A stretch of 13,252 nucleotides of DNA, taken from contig JADFWK010000172.1 in NCBI GenBank assembly GCA_015223015.1, positions 1 to 13,252 on the forward strand, read 5' to 3'. Position numbers and translations under genes: made by a program. Origin of the DNA: Pseudomonadota bacterium. GTDB lineage: Bacteria > Desulfobacterota > DSM-4660 > Desulfatiglandales > B25-G16. The first letter of the stretch is position 1. Every line of letters starts with the position of its first letter. The notes below the pieces were generated by a model, which ran no database searches, was not told where the DNA came from, and was given only the letters and a program-made list of their open reading frames with translations. Below are positions 8,819-13,252 of the stretch, piece by piece.

Positions 8819-8853
8819 GTCCCCCCATGCTGTTACTATGAGGCAAAGCTCAC

Positions 8854-9126
8854 CTAAGCCGTGGTGATTACCCAGATGCCCACGCCAATAAATCCGAGAC
8901 CTGCGATCCACGAGAGATGCTTGGGATTGATATAGTGTGCCAAAAAGGAGCCGGCGAGAACCGCAATCCCCGAGGCCACAACAAGGGCGAGAGCAGCCCC
9001 AAGGAACACCGTGAGCTTGCTTTTCGTGGGGCCCGCTGCATACAGCAGCGTTGCAAATTGTGTCTTATCCCCCAGTTCGGCGACAAATACCGTGGAAAAC
9101 ACCGTTAACAGTAGCTTCAAATCCAT
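8854..9126 (-). CDS. Gdt1/UPF0016 family single-domain membrane protein (probable Mn2+/Ca2+ transporter)
   Basis: 90 residues, the size of the half-length bacterial members that work as dimers. The diagnostic E-x-G-D-K-[TS] motif is present as ELGDKTQFATLLYA near residues 17-30, in the first of three hydrophobic segments (about 3-22, 37-60 and 70-89). Known members (yeast Gdt1, human TMEM165, bacterial MneA/Mnx types) move Mn2+ or Ca2+ out of the cytosol, using the motif's acidic residues in the membrane path. TGAGG lies 8 nt before the ATG. It follows the oxidase-fold gene by 54 nt on the same strand, so the two may share a transcript. I see no yybP-ykoY manganese riboswitch in that gap. Substrate assignment is inferred from the family. 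Confidence 0.88.
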   Translation of the reverse strand: MDLKLLLTVFSTVFVAELGDKTQFATLLYAAGPTKSKLTVFLGAALALVVASGIAVLAGSFLAHYINPKHLSWIAGLGFIGVGIWVITTA

Positions 9127-9180
9127 TTAAGACCTCAAAAAAGAATGTGATTTTACAGCCATAAAGATGAGATTAGGCTT

Positions 9181-9639
9181 TTAGTATCCCAATTGCTTTC
9201 CGGTCATGCTCTCTATTTCAATCTTTATAATTAGCGAATTATCAAGTCCGGCCTCTGAATAGGCGGATACCTTGTCTGAATAGTGGTGCATGATAATATC
9301 AAAGGCCTGGCGCTTTGCTTCGGGATCATGGATGAGTGAGGCCTTTCCGTTTCCAATAACGCTGCGATACTTCATAGTCCATTTACAAGGGCTCTCATCA
9401 CTCACTATTTCATTGTCAGTGTCGAGCTCGAAACAGACCTTGCTGTTTTTTCTGAGCATGTCAACCTTTTTCCCTTCCCGAGCCGAGTGAAAATACAAGG
9501 CATTATCTTTATATCCAAAACAGAGAGGGACGATGTAAGGCCGATCGTTTTCCGACATGGCGAGCCTGCACACAGATGATTTCAATATGATTGATTCGAT
9601 GGCCGCCGTATCGGTGATTTCCATTTCCTTTTTCCTCAT
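9181..9639 (-). CDS. Pyridoxamine 5'-phosphate oxidase-fold (NimA-like) flavoprotein
   Basis: 152 residues, typical for the small FMN-binding split-barrel family that includes NimA nitroimidazole-resistance proteins. Features: an N-terminal short helix (about 10-20); CRLAMSENDRPYIVPLCFGY (24-43), the usual first barrel strands; ALYFHSAREGKKVDMLRKN (about 47-65), where the conserved His and basic residues contact flavin phosphate; and YRSVIGNGKASLI (about 91-103), the shared strand-turn. The C-terminal helix and strand end LIIKIEIESMTGKQLGY. It is probably a cytoplasmic homodimer. The exact substrate cannot be given, and many members have only general reductase or flavin-binding annotation. 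AGGGGTG lies about 4 nt before the ATG, supporting this start. It is the first gene of a likely pair with the Gdt1-like gene. Confidence 0.85.
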   Translation of the reverse strand: MRKKEMEITDTAAIESIILKSSVCRLAMSENDRPYIVPLCFGYKDNALYFHSAREGKKVDMLRKNSKVCFELDTDNEIVSDESPCKWTMKYRSVIGNGKASLIHDPEAKRQAFDIIMHHYSDKVSAYSEAGLDNSLIIKIEIESMTGKQLGY

Positions 9640-9716
9640 CTTGCACCCCTATGTGGGTAATTGCAATTTTCACAGGACGTCTGAATGCGTCACCTTCTTA
9701 CCCACTAATCCAAGAA

Positions 9717-9752
9717 ATGGGGAAAGTATTCCCCCATACTCAAAGAGTTCAA
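9717..9752 (-). promoter_or_regulatory. Candidate promoter with inverted repeat upstream of the oxidase-fold gene
   Basis: On the minus strand, TTGAAC (9747-9752) and TACTTT (9723-9728) are 18 nt apart, each a 4-of-6 match. The inverted repeat ATGGGG...CCCCAT (9717-9722 with 9732-9737) overlaps the -10 and could be an operator. It lies about 80-110 nt upstream of the ATG at 9639. Evidence is motif-level only. Confidence 0.25.
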
Positions 9753-9779
9753 ATGTGAGCTATTCTTATACAGGTAAAA

Positions 9780-10138
9780 AGAGGCGATATCAATAAAATC
9801 CACCGTGCCCGGAGACAAACACCCTAAACGATTTTGACGAACAACCGAAAAACCACCTTCAGCCACTCGGTTTATCAGGGCAGATAGACCAACTGGTAGA
9901 TTCGAAGGCCGTGCCAGGACCTGGCAACTGTTGGTTTCATTTGCTCAAGGGATTTTTCAGGTCATTGAATCAGGACCTGGGCAAGGGAGCGTGGTGATGT
10001 GTTATATGGCAGTTATTGGTTTCCTCAGGGAAATGTGCCTTTTGTAGCTACCTTTCAATTGGCAGAGCCAGCCACTAAGCGCAGTATCTGCCGAAAGCTT
10101 ACGCTTGCCCACGGTGTCTTTTTCCTGCTTCCTTATGA
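9780..10138. other. Intergenic stretch without a recognisable gene
   Basis: No frame on either strand gives a protein I recognise. The perfect inverted repeat GCCAGG-A-CCTGGC lies near 9918-9930, and AGGACCTGG recurs near 9982-9990. The plus-strand frame 9999-10202 is open but may be only a decayed 5' part of the gene fragment that follows. Its last third (LPYEEVFYLYFFF) is hydrophobic. The region reads as relic DNA. Confidence 0.3.
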
Positions 10139-10597
10139 GGAGGTATTTTACCTATATTTCTTTTTCCATTCCTCAAAATCCCAGGTTTCGAGAAATTTTT
10201 GAGCGACTCTTACACCGTTTTGGAAAAGTGCCTCGCTTTTTTCTCTTTTGATGGGGAATACTTGCTAGGGATGGAATCCGTCGACGCCCAGTACCGGCTT
10301 ATGGCCCTAGCGCTAGCCGCAACTGCCTACCGTGCTTCAAACGGAACCTACCCTGGAAGGGCAGAAGACCTGCTGCCCGATTACCTGGCTGAAATCCCCA
10401 TCGACCCCTTTGATGGGAAACCTCTGAAGTTGAAAACTCTGCCTGGAGGACTGGATCTTTACAGCGTGGGGCCTGAAGACAAAAACTGGCGTATACATTT
10501 TTATCTGGGTCGTGATCTCTATGAGGAGAAGCGGGTGAAGCCGGCCCGCGAAGAATTCGAAAAAAACACGGCGGGGAAATCGGCCGTTTCTCATTGA
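10139..10597 (+). pseudogene. Fragment carrying a pseudopilin-like C-terminal domain (probable gene remnant)
   Basis: The frame is open from just after a stop at 10136-10138 to TGA at 10595-10597. The only start-like codon near its beginning is a TTG at 10199, without a convincing ribosome binding site. The part resembling known proteins begins near codon 22 after that TTG: MESVDAQYRLMALALAATAY, then NGTYPGRAEDLLPDYLAEIPIDPFDGKPL, then GGLDLYSVGPEDKNW. That order (a helix with ALA..Y, a [YW]P..L..L.P.YL..[IV]P.DPF.GKPL block and a terminal [LV]YS.GP) is the layout of the C-terminal domain of long hypothetical proteins and of type II secretion pseudopilins. Those proteins have several hundred residues upstream, which are absent here. 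I infer a truncated remnant. The tail after YSVGPEDKNW is charged and unlike the family's usual Asp/Gly-rich ending. Confidence 0.5.
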
Positions 10598-10959
10598 GAG
10601 TTGAGGTTTCTGAGTTGGAAGGTACCGTAAATGGGGCCAGGCATAATTAAATAAGTCTTTTTCTACTCCAGAGAACTTGTGCTTCAATTTTTATTCTTTA
10701 CACAATCGTTTCCTCTATTATTGCTCATGAATTATTGAATCACCGGGCAAGATATTCTTCATATAAGGCTCGGATTTTTCTTCTTGAAGTCCATAAAAGC
10801 CTTCTCATATTTGTTTATGGGAGATAATCTCATTCTCTCTAAGCCAGTCTAAATACTGAGAAAGGGCCTCTTTCCAAGATTTTATTGGTTCACCCTTTCG
10901 TTCTTTAACCCTTTCATCATATTAGGAATTTGAAACTAAGGTATCAAGATATAGACTGG
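10598..10959. other. AT-rich intergenic stretch with a possible small-protein relic
   Basis: No intact gene is seen. On the minus strand, the 39-codon open stretch 10805-10921 reads YDERVKERKGEPIKSW followed by a helix-like KEALSQYLDWLREN. It lacks a start codon after the stop at 10922-10924. It could be the C-terminus of an antitoxin-like protein related to the neighbouring module, but this is weak. The rest shows nothing beyond AT-rich DNA. Confidence 0.25.
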
Positions 10960-11366
10960 TTACTTAGGATACATTTTGAGAAAGCTATCGGGTGTTAATA
11001 TTTTAATTTTGCGAAAGGGATTCAGAACCAGCAAATCTTCATCACCGGAAATTATGAAATTAGCTTTACCGCAGACAGCAAGTTCCAAAACTTGTTGTCT
11101 TGAGGATCTCGGCATTCTGATATTGTTTCATTGATTTCGACAGGTTTTGAGTAAAGGATAAAGCTGGTTAGGAACTGCTTCCGCTCTTCATGTGAGATAT
11201 ACTGATCAAATTTGTTTCGCGACAGAACTTCTTCTAATTCAGTAAAAGTCGATGAAGAGAAAAGAATAGCTCCCTGATTGATGCCAATATCAAATGCTTT
11301 TGATGGCTTTGAGCCTTCAAAAAGTAAGGCGCTTATGATAATATTTGTATCATAAACTAAGCGCAA
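10960..11366 (-). pseudogene. PIN-domain toxin (VapC-like, PIN_3 type) broken by a one-base frameshift
   Basis: The frame starts with TTG at 11366 as MRLVYDTNIIISALL, the standard PIN N-terminus with the first catalytic Asp. It continues through FTELEEVLSR to ECRDPQDNKF, where the third acidic position lies. At the T-run of AAGTTTTGG (plus-strand AAAA, 11087-11090) the frame shifts by one base. Adding one T restores the expected LELAVCGKANFIISGDEDLL, NPFRKIKILTP and a stop TAA at 10962-10960, giving a 135-residue protein. Without it, translation ends at 11052 with 104 residues and loses the GDEDLL acid. PIN toxins are Mg2+-dependent RNases, so the encoded product should be inactive unless the base call is wrong. 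The TTG is preceded by an in-frame TAA, so no longer start exists. The gene lies 13 nt after the antitoxin stop. Confidence 0.85.
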
Positions 11367-11379
11367 TTAGCATATACCT

Positions 11380-11610
11380 TCATAGAATGTGGCTGACTGT
11401 TTCGCCGAGAATGTTTTCCAGAACGTCAGGTGTCATACCACGGGCTTTGGCGTTGCGGCTTATCTTCGACATTATTCTTTGAAGGGTCTGGCGCTCCTCC
11501 TGGGGCTGAATTATGACAGTATAGCTTTTATCAGGGCTGATATCTATTCTGTCCGTCAATATCTTGGGAAGGTCACTTCCTTTAACGTTATCAAGGATGG
11601 TTGAGGACAT
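11380..11610 (-). CDS. Probable antitoxin partner of the PIN toxin
   Basis: 76 residues, ATG at 11610 with GGAGA about 8-9 nt upstream. The N-terminal half contains TILDNVKGSDLPKIL and a YTVIIQP strand. The C-terminal half is a charged helical region (ERQTLQRIMSKISRNAKARG) ending TPDVLENILGETVSHIL. I recognise this as the kind of small protein found directly upstream of PIN_3 toxins, but cannot name the family with certainty. Position (13 nt before the toxin, same strand), size and the strand-then-helix layout are the basis for calling it an antitoxin. A possible promoter (TTGAAA at 11647-11652 with a CATAAC-like -10) lies immediately upstream, as expected for an autoregulated pair. With the toxin frame broken it may be an orphan. 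Confidence 0.6.
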   Translation of the reverse strand: MSSTILDNVKGSDLPKILTDRIDISPDKSYTVIIQPQEERQTLQRIMSKISRNAKARGMTPDVLENILGETVSHIL

Positions 11611-11778
11611 TTTTCTATTTCTCCGTTATGGATCTTTGCGTTAAGGTTTCAAGGTAAAATGTAAAAAATGAAAATAGTTATGATTTTATTGTTGAAATTA
11701 TGCCTGAATTGCAGTTGGCTGTCAATGCATATTTGGTTAAATGCAAATACGCGAGATTCTCTAGCTGCTTAATTCCAA

Positions 11779-11850
11779 ATCTGGTAGGAAGTGGCCATAG
11801 TGGCCACCCCCTCCCAACAGAACGGCTCGTACCGGCCAGGTAAGCCGCTC
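11779..11850 (-). ncRNA. Probable 3' end (domains V and VI) of a degraded group II intron
   Basis: Read on the minus strand, 11850-11820 folds like domain V. GAGCGGCT pairs with AGCCGTTC over 8 bp, keeping the terminal GAGC and GUUC of the catalytic stem. A two-base CG bulge lies on the 3' side, and TACC/GGTA forms the upper stem around a 5-nt loop. The following 11819-11779 folds like domain VI. GTGGCC pairs with GGCCAC across ACTAT, continuing as GGGAGGGG against TTCCTACC, with one unpaired A at 11785. That A is seven nt from a terminal AT, the expected place for the branch point and the AY 3' splice end. The upper stem of domain V is about three nt shorter than usual and lacks a GNRA loop. 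No reverse-transcriptase gene or upstream domains remain. I infer a truncated, inactive intron. Confidence 0.5.
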
Positions 11851-12017
11851 CTCGATCAGCGACTGAACAACGGTAGTTCAAGAGTTTGTTTGTAGAATAA
11901 TGGGGGACACTCGTGCAGAAATTGCTTTCAAAAACAATGGGGTCGACCATTCTTCATTTTTGACAACTTGGTGAGCAGGCCCACCAGTCCGCCATAAAGA
12001 CGGCGGATAAAAAAAAT

Positions 12018-12085
12018 GGCGGGCAGGTGTGCAAATATTTCCTTTTGACATTTTTCGGGATCAGACCATTCCTTTTTACACAATC
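12018..12085 (+). repeat. Left copy of a 68-bp imperfect direct repeat
   Basis: It begins GGCGGGCAGGTGTGCAAATA and ends ACACAATC. Aligned without gaps to 13053-13120, I count 56 of 68 identical positions (about 82%). Similarity stops on both sides. The pair brackets the HicB/HicA-like module. Confidence 0.7.
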
Positions 12086-12194
12086 ACTCCCTCGCCAAAA
12101 CACTCATACATAGATCTATCACGGACAAACCGAAGGCTTCTCCTCCGAGTTTTTAATATTCTTGGGGACAGAAACAGTACCTGGGGCATCATTT

Positions 12195-12229
12195 TTGAGT
12201 GGTTAAACCGCTCAATTGTATGGTATAAG
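12195..12229 (+). promoter_or_regulatory. Promoter and palindromic operator candidate of the HicB/HicA-like module
   Basis: A 21-bp palindrome, TTGAGtGGTT-A-AACCgCTCAA (12195-12215), has 9 of 10 arm pairs complementary. It overlaps a possible -35 (TTGAGT, 12195-12200). Downstream are TATGGT (12219-12224, 18-nt spacing) and an extended -10, TGGTATAAG (12221-12229). It lies about 85-120 nt before the first ATG. Toxin-antitoxin operons are usually autorepressed through such palindromes, so this is a good operator candidate. Confidence 0.45.
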
Positions 12230-12313
12230 CATTCAGTCATGGCGCTCTTAGTAGAAATTTTATCATCAAGGGTGCGATCGGAGATTTTCCGTTTTTTTTG
12301 AAAGGAGGGTCAT

Positions 12314-12661
12314 ATGCAAGAAAGAATCTTGACACCAGATCAGTATAAGGATCTGAGCAAAAAAATAATTCACGCAGTTGACACAAGGTACAGAATTGTC
12401 CCTCTTAATTCCTTAAAGCATCCGAAATATCACTTACAAGCTCCTATACACATCACCCTGGAATTTGAAGATGATAAGGTGATTGCGAGTTTTGACGACA
12501 TAGAGGTTTTCTCTTATTCAGATACCGCTTCTGAAGCCATAGACCTTCTTTGTGAAGAAATAATACAGATTTATGAGGAATTACAGGAAGATCGGGAGAA
12601 CCTTGGTCCTCTACCGAATAAGTGGTTTCAGTATCTGGAGGATATAATCGAATGCAGATAA
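12314..12661 (+). CDS. HicB-like antitoxin (first gene of a toxin-antitoxin pair)
   Basis: 115 residues. A very strong ribosome binding site (AAAGGAGGG, 12301-12309) sits just before ATG at 12314. The N-terminal part (ILTPDQYKDLSKKIIHAVD) looks helical. The middle contains PIHITLEFEDDKVIASFDDIEVFSY as an acidic strand set, followed by the helix DTASEAIDLLCEEIIQIYEEL. The protein ends in GPLPNKWFQYLEDIIECR. The strand-strand-helix core with VIASFDDIE and EAIDLLCEEI is the small degenerate RNase-H-like fold of HicB-type antitoxins, which bind the HicA toxin. I see no separate C-terminal DNA-binding domain, although the N-terminal helices could serve. The gene overlaps the following toxin-like gene by 10 nt (12652-12661), as is common in such pairs. 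Family assignment rests on pattern and partner, not on a search. Confidence 0.65.
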   Translation: MQERILTPDQYKDLSKKIIHAVDTRYRIVPLNSLKHPKYHLQAPIHITLEFEDDKVIASFDDIEVFSYSDTASEAIDLLCEEIIQIYEELQEDRENLGPLPNKWFQYLEDIIECR

Positions 12662-12936
12662 AAAAGGCTGACATAGGGAAAATATTTGAAAAGCTCAAAC
12701 TTGAAGTGAGGTCTACAAAACATCGGTATGGGTGGTTTACTTTTGAAGGAAGAAAGATATTGAGGGTTCATTACTCACATGGAAGAGGAAGCATTCCAGG
12801 AAGAGTGTCAGATAAAATTAGAAGTCAATTGAAGCTGACACAAAAGGACTTTGGTGACCTCATAGAGTGTCCGCTGTCACTTGAGGGTTATGAATCAATC
12901 CTGAAAGACAAAGGTATTATTACGAGAAAGAAATAG
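12652..12936 (+). CDS. HicA/YcfA-like toxin (second gene of the pair)
   Basis: 94 residues from ATG at 12652, which overlaps the previous stop (ATGCAGATAA). An alternative ATG at 12622 lies inside the antitoxin and would add ten unrelated residues, so I prefer 12652. The protein is basic. It runs KADIGKIFEKLKLEVRSTKH, then a strand pair RYGWFTFEGRKILRVHYSHG, then IPGRVSDKIRSQLKLTQKDF. The His-containing strand followed by the R-G-x-IPGxxxxKIRxQL helix resembles the HicA double-stranded-RNA-binding-like fold (GSH..., then IP, then a helix ending ...Q..L). HicA toxins cleave mRNA. The C-terminal DLIECPLSLEGYESILKDKG is an extra helical region beyond the minimal HicA. The order antitoxin then toxin is the reverse of classical hicAB but occurs in many variants. 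Confidence 0.6.
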   Translation: MQIKKADIGKIFEKLKLEVRSTKHRYGWFTFEGRKILRVHYSHGRGSIPGRVSDKIRSQLKLTQKDFGDLIECPLSLEGYESILKDKGIITRKK

Positions 12937-13052
12937 AATGGATACCGATCATCTCCGACGGAACGACCTGAATTATCCATGACACTTGAAGAAACATCTG
13001 GGCAAAGGCGCACTAAATTAAAAACAAAAGGGGTCGGGCCCTCCAGGAGAAC

Positions 13053-13120
13053 GGCGGGCAGGGGTGCAAATATCTTCTTTTGACATTTTTTGCGATCAAA
13101 CCGTTTCCTTTGCCCCAATC
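13053..13120 (+). repeat. Right copy of the 68-bp imperfect direct repeat
   Basis: It begins GGCGGGCAGGGGTGCAAATA and ends CCCCAATC. It matches the copy at 12018-12085 at 56 of 68 positions. About 20 nt of unrelated sequence separates it from the istB-like fragment. The rest of the 12937-13142 gap shows nothing else: no gene and no terminator. Confidence 0.7.
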
Positions 13121-13142
13121 CCATTTTCCCTTAAGAATCTGG

Positions 13143-13252
13143 TCAAAACCGCTGCCCATTGAGGGCTGGCACGAAAATATCCGCGATCCCACGATTGCCG
13201 ATGCAATCCTGGATCGGCTCATACACAGTGCCCACAAAATCAATCTCAAAGG
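13143..13252 (+). pseudogene. istB: IS21-family istB C-terminal fragment (5' truncated, runs off right edge)
   Basis: The frame that begins codons at multiples of three reads [15 protein letters not shown] then [20 protein letters not shown] up to the window edge. This is the very C-terminus of IstB-like ATP-binding helper proteins of IS21 elements, whose usual form is [38 protein letters not shown]. The Walker A and B regions, about 200 residues upstream, are absent. The sequence to the left is instead the 68-bp repeat and the HicA-like gene. The recognisable IstB sequence starts abruptly near 13143-13150. IstB works with the IstA transposase as an ATP-dependent regulator of target choice. 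Only the decayed 3' end is present here, so it is a remnant. Confidence 0.8.

Larger units (their letters stand above)
11611..12194. other. Accessory intergenic region between the two toxin-antitoxin loci
   Basis: Apart from the intron remnant and the left 68-bp direct repeat, nothing codes convincingly here. Open frames such as 11678-11950 (minus) lie across the folded intron sequence and do not resemble proteins. TCCGCC/GGCGGA (near 11988-12007) forms a hairpin followed by an A-run on the plus strand. A GGGGACAG-type motif occurs near 12164. The mosaic look suggests successive insertions and deletions. Confidence 0.3.

Noticed and set aside
8820..8853. Possible terminator hairpin after the Gdt1-like gene (TGAG/CTCA).
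   Set aside because: The stem is only four base pairs and no T-run follows it.
10684..10703. TTTACACAATC match to the end of the left 68-bp repeat.
   Set aside because: Only 11 nt match and nothing around them aligns, so it is probably chance in AT-rich DNA.
10805..10921. A 39-codon minus-strand stretch reading YDERVKERKGEPIKSW, considered as an antitoxin gene.
   Set aside because: No start codon or ribosome binding site exists after the upstream stop, and the similarity to antitoxins is only impressionistic. It is mentioned only as a possible relic.
11678..11950. A 90-residue minus-strand open frame.
   Set aside because: It runs through the folded intron-like segment, has no ribosome binding site, and its translation shows no domain-like pattern.
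11988..12017. Hairpin TCCGCC/GGCGGA followed by an A-run, considered as a terminator.
   Set aside because: On the plus strand the run is A and not T. On the minus strand the T-run precedes the stem, so neither strand fits a Rho-independent terminator.

Overview
The window looks like chromosomal DNA of a mesophilic, Gram-negative bacterium. The best fit is a deltaproteobacterium in the broad sense (Desulfobacterota and relatives). That is inferred from the gene order DUF2065-queA-tgt-yajC-secD-secF-TPR, the intermediate base composition and the style of the accessory remnants. No rRNA or other strong taxonomic marker is present, so the placement is tentative.

Region by region: (1) Positions 1-817 hold the 5' part of a minus-strand gene for an unrecognised protein with a very acidic tail; it runs off the left edge. 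(2) Positions 818-1200 have no gene but contain a GC-rich, hairpin-forming block and a candidate promoter. (3) Positions 1201-8491 are a dense minus-strand operon. It reads from the right: DUF2065 membrane peptide, queA and tgt (queuosine modification of tRNA), yajC, secD and secF (Sec translocon accessory complex), and a membrane-anchored TPR protein. Junctions are mostly tight: an ATGA overlap for tgt/yajC, 3 nt for yajC/secD, 15 nt for secD/secF and 0 nt for secF/TPR. (4) A 221-bp MITE-like element with 18-bp terminal inverted repeats and a 4-bp target duplication sits at 8549-8769, between a candidate promoter and the operon. A solitary copy of the same end lies between queA and tgt. (5) Positions 8854-9639 hold two small minus-strand genes: a single-domain Gdt1/UPF0016 membrane protein and a flavin-type pyridoxamine-phosphate-oxidase-fold protein. 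(6) From about 9,800 to the right edge is a low-density accessory region. It holds a fragment with a pseudopilin-like C-terminal domain, an antitoxin with a frameshifted PIN toxin, the apparent 3' end (domains V and VI) of a degraded group II intron, an intact HicB/HicA-like pair with a palindromic promoter site, and the 3' end of an IS21-family istB gene.

How the genes work together: QueA and Tgt act in one tRNA wobble-modification pathway. YajC, SecD and SecF form the membrane subcomplex that supports the late steps of SecYEG export. The TPR protein, abutting secF, is probably co-transcribed and may act at the outer face of the inner membrane. The right third records repeated mobile-element and toxin-antitoxin turnover. 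The observations most worth a second look are an extra hydrophobic hairpin inserted in SecF, a QueA lacking several normally conserved motif residues, the MITE between promoter and operon, the group II intron remnant, and 68-bp direct repeats bracketing the HicBA-like module next to the istB remnant.
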